DNA from: Kribbella pittospori
GTDB lineage: Bacteria; Actinomycetota; Actinomycetes; Propionibacteriales; Kribbellaceae
DNA length: 64,000 bases
Reading direction: 5' to 3'
NCBI RefSeq assembly: GCF_004331465.1
Contig: NZ_SJKB01000004.1
Location: forward strand, 496,001 to 560,000
The translations under genes and the position numbers were made by a program. The notes beneath the pieces are model-generated. The model ran no database searches. It saw nothing but the letters and a program-made list of their open reading frames with translations, and had not been told where the DNA came from. Numbering within the stretch: position 1 is the stretch's first letter; every line of letters begins with the position of its first letter. This document shows positions 49,686 through 57,614 of the stretch, in pieces.

Positions 49686-50417
49686 ATGGCGCGCACGGCC
49701 GACAGCTCGCTGCAGACCGGGCTGATGCGATGGGACACGGCCCGCAGGCAGGTTCAGGAAGGCGAGCGTCGTCGCGCCGCGCTGACGTACCACGTGGGGG
49801 TCCAGGACGTCCTCCTCAGCGTGACTCTGAGCCGGACCGCGCAGGCGAGTGGCAGCGGGCTCCCAGGATCCTCCGACCTCGTCGCCCTCTATCACGCGCT
49901 CGCGGCGATGACCCGCGAGGGAGTTCCCCTCATGGAACAGATCAATGCGACGAAGCCGGCCCGCCGCAACGCCCGGACAGGCCTCGCGGCCGCGCACCTG
50001 GCGGACCCGGCCCAGGGACGCCCGGAGCAGGTTGCAGGAGCCCTCGCAGCCGACGCGGAGTCGCCTCCCGTTCTCGATCTGAACGGCGACGGTCCACTGT
50101 CCGACGAAGTCCTGATCGCGGCCGCGGCCGAGGCCCGGCTGATCCTGGCCACGCTGCTGGCCGACCGGCCGGACCTCCGGCTGCCGCACCGCCGGCCGTG
50201 GTCGATCACCACCGAACCGGCTCGTCACTTCGCCTGGGAAAGACGGCGGTTCCGCTACGCGATGCTGCCGAGTTGCGCAGGGCTGTCTCCCGTGGACGAG
50301 ATGCGGCAACTCGCGCAGGAGAGCCTGCTCCTCTACACGGAGCTGTGGCGAGCGAACTCTCGTCATGAGCCGGCCCGCGACCGTGCCCGGGACCTGGCCG
50401 CGCGCATCCGGAACTGA
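49686..50417 (+). CDS. Helical protein of the CHAT cassette, paralogue B
   Basis: A 243-residue predicted all-alpha protein, sister of the previous gene (shared RTGLAAAHLADP and MLPSCAG...DEMRQLAQE motifs; the rest is divergent). The ATG at 49686 is supported by AGGAG eight bases upstream; the longer frame overlaps the previous gene and lacks homology. It ends three bases before the CHAT gene's GTG, so translation is probably coupled. Function unknown; two diverged copies suggest a heterodimer or two alternative partners. Confidence 0.78.
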   Translation: MARTADSSLQTGLMRWDTARRQVQEGERRRAALTYHVGVQDVLLSVTLSRTAQASGSGLPGSSDLVALYHALAAMTREGVPLMEQINATKPARRNARTGLAAAHLADPAQGRPEQVAGALAADAESPPVLDLNGDGPLSDEVLIAAAAEARLILATLLADRPDLRLPHRRPWSITTEPARHFAWERRRFRYAMLPSCAGLSPVDEMRQLAQESLLLYTELWRANSRHEPARDRARDLAARIRN

Positions 50418-50420
50418 TCA

Positions 50421-53222
50421 GTGCCGACGGCGATCTGGGGACTGCTCGGTGCTCTGCTCATCCTGGCCTGCGCGGCGCTCACCGATCGGACGCCCCGCCT
50501 GGTCCAGTACCGGTTCCCGGGGTTCGCCGCCGGCTTCCTCGCCTACGCACTGACCGGTGCGAGGGCGACCGATCACGGGTGGATCTTCGACGCCACCCAC
50601 GCCACGTTGGCACTCGCGGGATGCGCCTGGTTCCTGCGCTTCGCCCGGGGGCGACGCGGAGATCCGTCGTACGACCCCGACGCCGTGGCGACCGGGACGG
50701 CCCGGGGGCACGACCACCTCCAGCGGTACTTCGTCACCGGCGACGTCGCCGCGCTGGATCAGGCCGTCGACCAGCACCGGAACGCAGTCAAGACGACAGC
50801 GCGCCAGGCGAGGCACCTCACGCACGTCGTCGCCCTCCTCGGCAGCCTGAAGGCTCGCTACGAGCGGGCCCGCCACCTGAACGACCTTGAGGACCTGATC
50901 GACACCGCCCGCGAATCCGTTGCCTCTGGCATCGGTGGAAGAACGCAACGCGGGCTGGTGCAGGCCTTGCTCAGTACGGCGCTCCGGCTGCGGTACGACC
51001 ACGTCGGTGCCGTCGTCGATCTGAACGCCGCCCGGGAGGCGAGCGCGGAGTCGATCCGGCTGGTGCCCTTCGGGAGCCGCCATTTCCCGTTCTGCAGCAG
51101 CGAACTGGCCAGGTGCTTCCAGAGCGAGTACGAACGCACGCAGCACCTCGAGAGTCTCGACCTCGCAATCGCGCAGGTGCGGCAGAGCCTGAAGTCCGTC
51201 CGCCGCGGCGCCGGACGGCCGGTGGACCTGACCATGCTCTGCGTCCTGCTGGCCGAACGAGGGCGGCAGACCGAACAGTTGGGTGATCTCGACGAGGCGG
51301 TCGAGGCCGGCCGGAAGGCCCTGACCAGCACAGCACCGACCGATCGCCTCTTCCTCCCGTGCCAGAACAATCTGGCCATCGCGCTGCGGACCCGGTTCGA
51401 CCTGCGTGGGCGGGTGGCCGGCGCCGTGACCGCGAACAATGGGTACGAGGTGCGGACACGGGTCGGTGACCTCGACGAGGCGATCCGGCTGGCACACCGA
51501 GCCGCGCAACTGGTCGCGGCGGACGCTCCACAACGAGCGGACCATCGCCTGAACCTTGCCCTCGCGCTGTACGCCAAGCACCAGTACGGACTGCAGCGCC
51601 ACGAGGATCGCGAGCATGATCTCCACTGGGCCCTCGAGGCCGCGCGCGACGCCGCGACGCATCCCTCGGCCGATCTCGTCACCCGGATCAGGGCCGGTCT
51701 GACCTGGAGTGAGATCGCCGCATCGACCGGCGGGTACGCCGAGGCCGTGACAGCCTTCGAGCACGTCATCGAACTGTTGCCGCGCGTCGCGCCCGGCGAA
51801 CTCCGGCGCTACGAGCAGGAGGACAGGCTCGGACGCTGGGCCGGCATCGCCTCCGACGCCGCGGCCTGTGCGCTCGAGGTCGGACGCTACGAGCAGGCGC
51901 TCGCGCTTTTGGAACAGGGCCGGGGCGTACTGCTGTCGCGCGAACTCGTGGTCCGCGCCGACCTGACCGCGTTGCGGGCCGCGAACCCCAGCCTCGCCAC
52001 GGAGTTCGAGGAACTCCGGCCCACGTTCGACGCGACGCCGATGGCGTCGACCGACGATCGGTCCCGCCGAGCGCGACGTCAGCGGGACGAGCGGTGGGAG
52101 GAGTTGGTGCAGCGGATCCGCAGTGAGCCCGGATTCGAGGACTTCGCCAGGCCGCCGAGTGTCGAGCGGATCCTCGAGCAGGGCTCGAAGGGGCCGGTGG
52201 TGTACCTCAACGTCAGCCGGTATCGGTCGGACGCCATCATCGTCCAGCCGGACGGCCTCAGCACGTGGCCGCTGCGCGTCACCCCGGACGACGCGATCGA
52301 GCAGAACCGCCGGCTCCAGCTCGCTCTGCGCCCCGGCGACCTCATCGACCCGGATCGTCAGGAGGTCGTGCACGACGTACTGGCCTGGCTCTGGGACCGC
52401 GTCGCCGAACCGGTGCTGGACGCGGCCGGGATTCCGGTCCCGGCGGCACAGGCCGAGCTGCCGCGGATCTGGTGGATTCCGGTCGGGCTACTGGCTCCCT
52501 TTCCGATTCATGCTGCCGGTCGCCACCTCACCGACGCGGCCTCGTCTGTTCTGGACCGGGCGATCTCTTCCTATGCACCGACGGTCCGGATTCTCGCGGC
52601 GGCGCGGGCGCGGTACGGCGGTCGATCCGGGCCACGCCCGCTGGTCGTCGCGATGTCGCAGACGCGCGGCGCCGAGCCGCTCGGCAACGCGGCGGCGGAG
52701 GCCGAGCTGGTGCGGACGCTGTTCCCGGGCTCAACGGTCCTCACGAACCATGCAGCGACCAGACAACAAGTACTGGACGAGTTGCGGCGCCACGACTGGG
52801 TCCATCTCGCCTGTCACGGCATCGTCGATCCGCTGAGCCCGTCACGCGGTCGCCTCCTGCTGGGTGATCACGAAGAGCACCCGCTGACGACGGCCGACAT
52901 CTCCGGTCTCGAGCTACCGGATGCGGCCCTTGCCTACCTCTCGTCCTGCGGGAGTGCCCGCACCGGTGCCCGCCACGCCGACGAAGCACTCCACTTCGCG
53001 ACCGCGTTCCAGGTCGCCGGGTTCAGCGATGTCATCGCGACCCTCTGGAGCATGCCCGACCGGGTGGCGCAGGGGTTCGCCGCCGACACCTACGCCGAAC
53101 TGAGCCGCGCGAACACCGCGCCGTACGCCGCGCATGCCGTGCACCAGGCCACCCGCCAAGCGCGATCGAGATACCCGAACCTTCCGGGGGTCTGGGCGGG
53201 CCTGGTGCATCTAGGACGCTGA
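50421..53222 (+). CDS. Membrane-anchored TPR-CHAT protease
   Basis: A 933-residue protein. Two or three membrane helices lie near the N-terminus (about 4-22, 34-50 and 56-72), then TPR-like helical repeats fill about 85-560. A C-terminal CHAT caspase-like domain follows (about 590-933). The predicted catalytic dyad is His799 in HLACHG and Cys843 in YLSSCGSA; preceding strands include VVYLNVSRYRSDA and IWWIPVGLLAPFPIHA. CHAT proteases cut proteins in signalling, peptide maturation and CRISPR-linked or other defence. The start is GTG 50421, three bases after the previous stop. Its 3' end overlaps the opposing 59-residue gene by 12 bases. Confidence 0.9.
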   Translation: MPTAIWGLLGALLILACAALTDRTPRLVQYRFPGFAAGFLAYALTGARATDHGWIFDATHATLALAGCAWFLRFARGRRGDPSYDPDAVATGTARGHDHLQRYFVTGDVAALDQAVDQHRNAVKTTARQARHLTHVVALLGSLKARYERARHLNDLEDLIDTARESVASGIGGRTQRGLVQALLSTALRLRYDHVGAVVDLNAAREASAESIRLVPFGSRHFPFCSSELARCFQSEYERTQHLESLDLAIAQVRQSLKSVRRGAGRPVDLTMLCVLLAERGRQTEQLGDLDEAVEAGRKALTSTAPTDRLFLPCQNNLAIALRTRFDLRGRVAGAVTANNGYEVRTRVGDLDEAIRLAHRAAQLVAADAPQRADHRLNLALALYAKHQYGLQRHEDREHDLHWALEAARDAATHPSADLVTRIRAGLTWSEIAASTGGYAEAVTAFEHVIELLPRVAPGELRRYEQEDRLGRWAGIASDAAACALEVGRYEQALALLEQGRGVLLSRELVVRADLTALRAANPSLATEFEELRPTFDATPMASTDDRSRRARRQRDERWEELVQRIRSEPGFEDFARPPSVERILEQGSKGPVVYLNVSRYRSDAIIVQPDGLSTWPLRVTPDDAIEQNRRLQLALRPGDLIDPDRQEVVHDVLAWLWDRVAEPVLDAAGIPVPAAQAELPRIWWIPVGLLAPFPIHAAGRHLTDAASSVLDRAISSYAPTVRILAAARARYGGRSGPRPLVVAMSQTRGAEPLGNAAAEAELVRTLFPGSTVLTNHAATRQQVLDELRRHDWVHLACHGIVDPLSPSRGRLLLGDHEEHPLTTADISGLELPDAALAYLSSCGSARTGARHADEALHFATAFQVAGFSDVIATLWSMPDRVAQGFAADTYAELSRANTAPYAAHAVHQATRQARSRYPNLPGVWAGLVHLGR

Positions 53223-53390
53223 AGGCTCCGAGTTCTCGCCTGATCGGGGAGCCACCTTGGATGCCCCGGCCGGCTCGGACGGCGCCTCCGTCGGCTCAGG
53301 TACGTCGTCGTCCGGCGTGTAGCCGCGGTGGTGGACCGGGTCGCTCATCAGCTCCCGCTCGTACGGCGTCAGCTCGCGGCGATTCGTCAT
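53211..53390 (-). CDS. 59-residue micro-protein coupled to DUF6338 gene
   Basis: An open frame starts MTNRRELTPYERELM and continues with a Pro/Glu/Ser-rich, probably disordered tail, ending in TAG inside the last codons of the CHAT gene on the other strand. Its ATG is overlapped by the TGA of the DUF6338 gene (ATGA), the same coupling used by clear genes in this window. The helical N-terminus plus acidic tail looks real. No family was recognised; it is probably a partner of the DUF6338 protein. Confidence 0.65.
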   Translation of the reverse strand: MTNRRELTPYERELMSDPVHHRGYTPDDDVPEPTEAPSEPAGASKVAPRSGENSEPSAS

Positions 53391-54043
53391 GCCTGCACCG
53401 GCCGCCTTTCCTGCGCTTGCTCGGGCAGCAGCAATTCAAGCAGGTCGACGTCGGCGCCGCGAACGTGCAGTCCGGCGCTGCGCGCGATCGGCCGGACGAA
53501 CCGCCCGGCGGGATCCATCACCCAGGAACTCTGCAGGAACACCTCCGGCGGCTGCGGGTACGAGCTCGCGTACGACCTGGACCCGTACCACCCACCGGCC
53601 CACGTGCCGTCCTTCAACCGGACCCGGACGAAGCACGATCCCCTGTTCTCGAACATCCGGTCCCACGCGGTCGGCGTACTGCGGTATCGGGCCGACCGCA
53701 GTGTGCGGCGCTGCCACCAGGTGACACCGCCGGCTGCGGCGGCGGGGACCACGACGAACAGCAGCAGTCCCAGCAGGCCCGCCTGGCGGGCATCATCGGT
53801 GAGGCCCTGCCAGCCTTGGGTGCCGACGCGGCGAGCCAGCCGGACCAGTGCGGGACCGGCCACGATCAGGTACAGCAGATTCAGCAGGATCGACGCCGCG
53901 ATGGAGCGCAGTACGCGTTCGGAGAGGTCACGCTCGCCGGGAACCGGGCCGCGCCACCGTTCGCGCAGAAACTGGTACGTGATCCCTGGCAGCACGAACA
54001 GGGCCAGCAGTGCCACCTGAAGCACGGTTGAGGGCGTTCCCAT
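53387..54043 (-). CDS. DUF6338 family membrane protein
   Basis: A 218-residue protein with three predicted membrane helices (about 8-27, 50-68 and 90-113; the first contains LFVLPGITYQFLRERWRGP). A cytoplasmic beta-rich C-terminal domain follows (FVRVRLKDGTWAGGWYG; SYPQPPEVFLQSSW), SH3-like in look. This matches DUF6338, whose function is unknown. It is coupled to the micro-protein gene downstream and convergent with the CHAT cassette, so it is probably a separate unit. Confidence 0.82.
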   Translation of the reverse strand: MGTPSTVLQVALLALFVLPGITYQFLRERWRGPVPGERDLSERVLRSIAASILLNLLYLIVAGPALVRLARRVGTQGWQGLTDDARQAGLLGLLLFVVVPAAAAGGVTWWQRRTLRSARYRSTPTAWDRMFENRGSCFVRVRLKDGTWAGGWYGSRSYASSYPQPPEVFLQSSWVMDPAGRFVRPIARSAGLHVRGADVDLLELLLPEQAQERRPVQA

Positions 54044-54065
54044 TCGCCCGAGGCTACCGGTTGGA

Positions 54066-54419
54066 TCAGACCGTCAGCAGGAGTGCGGCGGCTATGACGG
54101 AGCCCACGACCGCGCCGCCGTAGCAGAAGATCACGATGGGGACGGCGAAGCGCTTGAGTTGGAGGCCGTCGTAGAGGGTGTAGCGGAAGCGGTGGGCCCA
54201 GTGGAAGAGGGCCAGGGCGGACAGGCCGAACAGCACGAGCCGGGTGAGTGGATTGTGCAGTACGGCGTACAGGTGCTCATGCGTCGGCGGTGTCAGCCAG
54301 TCCAGCGGGAACGCGATGCCGAACAGGAAGAGCAGGATCGGGAGCATCAACGCCGCGACCATGCCGCCGGAGCTGAACAGCATCCACAGCAGGGGTTCGG
54401 GCGAGCGGCGGTGGTTCAT
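54066..54419 (-). CDS. frdD: Fumarate reductase membrane anchor subunit D
   Basis: A 117-residue hydrophobic subunit with three membrane helices (LMLPILLFLFGIAFPLDW and following; a His in FHWAHRFRY sits where FrdD helices carry quinone-site residues). It anchors FrdAB with FrdC and helps form the menaquinol site. The ATG at 54419 overlaps the frdC stop (ATGA). Last gene of the frd operon. Confidence 0.93.
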   Translation of the reverse strand: MNHRRSPEPLLWMLFSSGGMVAALMLPILLFLFGIAFPLDWLTPPTHEHLYAVLHNPLTRLVLFGLSALALFHWAHRFRYTLYDGLQLKRFAVPIVIFCYGGAVVGSVIAAALLLTV

Positions 54420-54796
54420 CGCAGCACCAGCCAGGCGACGATTGCCGACAGCACCAACCAGGCAAGGTAGTGCGCGGCAACGATCTGCCGCGGCGGCACC
54501 CGGTGCCCACGCGCCTTGACCACCATGGCTCGCGGCGCCAGCCCGAACCAGGTCACCACATGCAGCAGCAGGAACAGCATCGTGATCACGTTGATCGCGA
54601 CCATCCACCACTCGCCACTGCGGTCCAGGAACCGCTGGTACGACGTCGGCCCGTCGCTGACCGCGTTGACCAGCAGCAGGAGGTAGACCACCGTCCACGC
54701 GACGAACACGCTGCTCAACTCGCGGAGTACGAAGAGCAGATAGGACCGGCGCTCGAGCCACCACAACAGGTGAACCGGCCGCTCGTACACACTCAT
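54416..54796 (-). CDS. frdC: Fumarate reductase membrane anchor subunit C
   Basis: A 126-residue membrane anchor. The [20 protein letters not shown] segment opens the protein, followed by three helices; [13 protein letters not shown] matches the FrdC family. The ATG at 54796 overlaps the frdB stop. It works with FrdD to hold the catalytic subunits and handle quinol. Confidence 0.93.
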   Translation of the reverse strand: MSVYERPVHLLWWLERRSYLLFVLRELSSVFVAWTVVYLLLLVNAVSDGPTSYQRFLDRSGEWWMVAINVITMLFLLLHVVTWFGLAPRAMVVKARGHRVPPRQIVAAHYLAWLVLSAIVAWLVLR

Positions 54797-55536
54797 CGCC
54801 GGCTCCTCGGCATCAGCAGGCCCTTGATCGCCTGGGTCGCCGCGGTCAGCTTGTACCGCTGGATCGCGCCCGCCGGGTCCACGCCCTTCGGGCACGCGGC
54901 ACTGCACTCGCCGACGAAGGTGCAGGACCAGATCCCTTCCGGCGACGACAGGACGGCGAGACGCTCGTCGGCACCCTCGTCCCGCGAGTCGAGGTTGTAG
55001 CGCTGCGCGAGCGCGATCGCCGCCGGGCCGACGAAGTCCTGGTCGAGGGCGTACACCGGGCAGGCCGAGTAGCACAGCATGCAGTTGATGCACATGCTGA
55101 ACTGCTGATAGTCCTCCAGCTCCTCCGGTGTCTGCAGGTACTCCCCCTCCTCGAGCGGACTGTGCACGTCCCGGACCAGCCACGGCTTGACGGTCGGCAG
55201 CTTGTCCATGAAGTCGCCGATGTCGACGACCAGGTCGCGGATCACCGGGAAGTTGTGCAGCGGCTCGATCCGGATCGGTCCGGGCGCGTAGTCGGTGAGG
55301 AAGGTGGCGCAACTCAGCTGGGGATCTCCGTTGACCGTCATCCCGCAGCTGCCGCAGATGCCCATCCGGCACGACCATCGGAAGGACAGCGTGCCGTCCA
55401 GATGGTCCTTGATGTAGCTGAGGCCGTCCAGGACGGCCCACTGCTCACGCAGCGGGACCTGGTACGACTGCAGGACCGGTTCGGTGTCCTCCCCGGGCCG
55501 GAAGCGCGCGACCTCGAGGGTGATCTCGTCTGCCAT
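54793..55536 (-). CDS. frdB: Fumarate reductase iron-sulfur subunit
   Basis: A 247-residue electron-transfer subunit. The [2Fe-2S] ligands are Cys56, Cys61, Cys64 and Cys76 ([11 protein letters not shown]... SC). The second half has [13 protein letters not shown] and CSAACPKG for the [4Fe-4S] and [3Fe-4S] clusters. I chose the ATG at 55536 with GGGAGA upstream; a GTG one codon earlier overlaps the frdA stop. Joined tightly to frdA and frdC. Confidence 0.95.
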   Translation of the reverse strand: MADEITLEVARFRPGEDTEPVLQSYQVPLREQWAVLDGLSYIKDHLDGTLSFRWSCRMGICGSCGMTVNGDPQLSCATFLTDYAPGPIRIEPLHNFPVIRDLVVDIGDFMDKLPTVKPWLVRDVHSPLEEGEYLQTPEELEDYQQFSMCINCMLCYSACPVYALDQDFVGPAAIALAQRYNLDSRDEGADERLAVLSSPEGIWSCTFVGECSAACPKGVDPAGAIQRYKLTAATQAIKGLLMPRSRR

Positions 55537-55538
55537 CA

Positions 55539-57281
55539 CTATCTCCCGTACACGCGTTCGCCCGGCGGCCAGCGGGTGATGGTCACCGGTAGGTACGTGA
55601 CGCGGCCGGTCCCGTCGGGTTGACGGCGGACCAGCGAATGCGCCAGGAAACGATCGTCGTCGCGGGCCGGGAAGTCGGTGCGCTGGTGTGCTCCGCGCGA
55701 CTCCTCCCGGCGCAGCGCGCAGGCAATGATGCTCTCGGCAACATCGAGCATGAACCCCAGCTCGAGCCAGGCGATCAGCTCGGTGTTGAAGTTCGTGCTG
55801 TGGTCGTCGATCGCCGCGTGCTGGTACCGCAGCCGCAGCTCGGCCAGCCCGTGCTCCGCCTTGGTCAGCGAGTCGCCGTCGCGGTAGATCCCGGCGCCGT
55901 TCTCCATCGTGGTCTGCATCTCGGTGCGGATGTCCGCGATCCGTTCATGACCCTCGGCACGCCGGGCCAGCTCCCCGGACAGCCGCCGCTCCTCGTCCCG
56001 GCCCTGCGCCAGGACAGCCTCGGGTACGGCGGTCCGGTAGCGGCCGGCGAACACCGCGGCGGCCCGGCCGGCCCGGGTGCCGAACACCAGACACTCCGGC
56101 AACGAGTTCGACCCCAGCCGGTTCGCGCCGTTGATGCTGACACAGGCGACCTCGCCGGCGGCGTACAGGCCCTCGAGTGACGTGGCACCCCGGATGTCGG
56201 TGTGGATCCCGCCCATCATGTAGTGCACCACCGGACGGACCGGCACCAGTTCCTTGACCGGGTCGATGTTCTGGTAGTTCGTGCACAGCTCGCGGACGAA
56301 CGGCAGCTTGGCGTCGATCAGCTTCGCACCCAGGTGCCGCAGATCCAGGTGGACGACCGGCCCGTACGGCGTATCGGTCGTCCGGCCCTTCTCCACCTCG
56401 TGGACGAACGCCTGGGACAACCGGTCGCGTGGGCCGAGCTCCATGCTGCGCAGGACCGGCGTCGGCGACGGCGTACCGAGGTCGTAGTCCTGCAGATAGC
56501 GATAGCCGTCCTTGTTCAGCAGCCAGCCGCCTTCGGCCCGCGTCGCCTCGGTGATGAGGATGCCGGTGAACGGCAGGCCGGTCGGGTGGTACTGCACGAA
56601 CTCCATGTCCTTGAGCGCCGCACCGGCTCGGTACGCCAGCGCCATGCCGTCACCGGTCTTGATGTTCGCGTTCGTGGTGAACGGGTAGACGCGTCCGCAC
56701 CCGCCCGTACACACGATCACTGTGCTCGCGGTGATGGTCTCGATCCGCCCGGTGGCCAGTTCGATCGCGACAACGCCGTACGCGCGGCCGTCGTCGACCA
56801 GGATCTTCGTGACGTACCACTCGTCGTACCGGACGATGTCGGAGTACGAGAGCGCGGTCTGGAAGAGCGTGTGCAGCAGGTGGAAGCCGGTCCGGTCGGC
56901 GGCGAACCACGTGCGCTTCTTCTTCATGCCACCGAAGGCCCGGACCGCGATCCGTCCGTCGGGCTGCCGGCTCCACGGGCATCCCCAGTGCTCGAGCCGG
57001 AGCAGTTCGCGCGGCGCCTCGGCGACGAACGCCTCGACCGCGTCCTGGTCGCAGAGCCAGTCGCTGCCGGACACCGTGTCGTACGCGTGCTCGTCCAGGC
57101 TGTCGTCGTCCGCGGCAACGGCCGCGGCGCCACCCTCGGCCGAGACCGTGTGGCTGCGCATCGGATAGACCTTCGACACGACCGCCACCCGCAGTGCCGG
57201 GTTCGTCTCGGCCACCGCGATGGCAGCACGGAGCCCGGCGCCGCCGCCCCCGATGACCACGACGTCATGGAAGGTGGTCAT
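55539..57281 (-). CDS. frdA: Fumarate reductase/succinate dehydrogenase flavoprotein subunit
   Basis: A 580-residue catalytic subunit. It has the FAD Rossmann motif [14 protein letters not shown] (about 7-20), the covalent FAD ligand His44 in [10 protein letters not shown], the substrate-binding segment [21 protein letters not shown] and the C-terminal [12 protein letters not shown] region. Sequence and gene order (frdABCD) indicate the quinol:fumarate reductase type known also from Mycobacterium tuberculosis; the direction in vivo cannot be read from sequence. The start overlaps the stop of the small Cys-protein gene (TGATG). Confidence 0.95.
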   Translation of the reverse strand: MTTFHDVVVIGGGGAGLRAAIAVAETNPALRVAVVSKVYPMRSHTVSAEGGAAAVAADDDSLDEHAYDTVSGSDWLCDQDAVEAFVAEAPRELLRLEHWGCPWSRQPDGRIAVRAFGGMKKKRTWFAADRTGFHLLHTLFQTALSYSDIVRYDEWYVTKILVDDGRAYGVVAIELATGRIETITASTVIVCTGGCGRVYPFTTNANIKTGDGMALAYRAGAALKDMEFVQYHPTGLPFTGILITEATRAEGGWLLNKDGYRYLQDYDLGTPSPTPVLRSMELGPRDRLSQAFVHEVEKGRTTDTPYGPVVHLDLRHLGAKLIDAKLPFVRELCTNYQNIDPVKELVPVRPVVHYMMGGIHTDIRGATSLEGLYAAGEVACVSINGANRLGSNSLPECLVFGTRAGRAAAVFAGRYRTAVPEAVLAQGRDEERRLSGELARRAEGHERIADIRTEMQTTMENGAGIYRDGDSLTKAEHGLAELRLRYQHAAIDDHSTNFNTELIAWLELGFMLDVAESIIACALRREESRGAHQRTDFPARDDDRFLAHSLVRRQPDGTGRVTYLPVTITRWPPGERVYGR

Positions 57282-57514
57282 CAGGCCTCGTGCTCGCCGC
57301 TGTGCTCGTCGGACAGGACCTTGCCGTCGTGCCGGACGGTCCGGATCCGCACGCTGCCGTCATGGAACTCGTGCTGCATGTGCCGGCAGCCGCAGGCGTA
57401 GTGCATGTCGTCGAGCCGGAAGCCCTCGAAGTCGTCCTCCTGGCTCCGGTCCGCATCACCGAGCCGCCCGCAGGGCGCCCGCTCCCCCGTGAGGTGGGTC
57501 TTCGTCCCGGTCAT
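57281..57514 (-). CDS. Small Cys-containing protein leading the frd operon
   Basis: A 77-residue protein, hydrophilic and acidic, with three Cys (one near residue 15 and a CGC at about 41-43 beside several His: [17 protein letters not shown]). This could bind metal or act as a redox switch. No family was recognised. AGGAGG lies directly before the ATG. Its TGA overlaps the frdA ATG, so it is certainly cotranslated with frdA; it may be an assembly or regulatory factor. Confidence 0.72.
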   Translation of the reverse strand: MTGTKTHLTGERAPCGRLGDADRSQEDDFEGFRLDDMHYACGCRHMQHEFHDGSVRIRTVRHDGKVLSDEHSGEHEA

Positions 57515-57533
57515 CCTCCTACCCCCTAACCGC

Positions 57534-57565
57534 TCGAGGCGTTTGTGACCTACATCACGCCTCGA
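57534..57565. promoter_or_regulatory. Nested dyads upstream of the frd operon (CRP/FNR-type box)
   Basis: TGTGACCTACATCACG (57544-57559) fits the CRP/FNR-family form TGTGA-N6-TCACA with one mismatch. It lies inside a longer inverted repeat, TCGAGGCGT (57534-57542) / ACGCCTCGA (57557-57565), whose centre is two bases off. The outer repeat could be a zwf terminator hairpin; the inner one suits control of the frd operon by a CRP-like regulator. 30 bases from the first frd-operon start codon. Confidence 0.6.
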
Positions 57566-57614
57566 TAGTGCGCCTAGGTTTTCGCGGCGGCAATGCCTGA
57601 GTCGCCGGGAAGAA

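Noticed and set aside
50418..52373. 651-codon minus-strand open frame opposite the CHAT gene
   Set aside because: Arises from high-GC third positions antisense to a clear TPR-CHAT gene; it has no recognisable domain and no ribosome site.
47870..53222. Integrated element at the tRNA-Arg gene
   Set aside because: No integrase and no second copy of the tRNA 3' end was seen in the window, so mobility is not supported.
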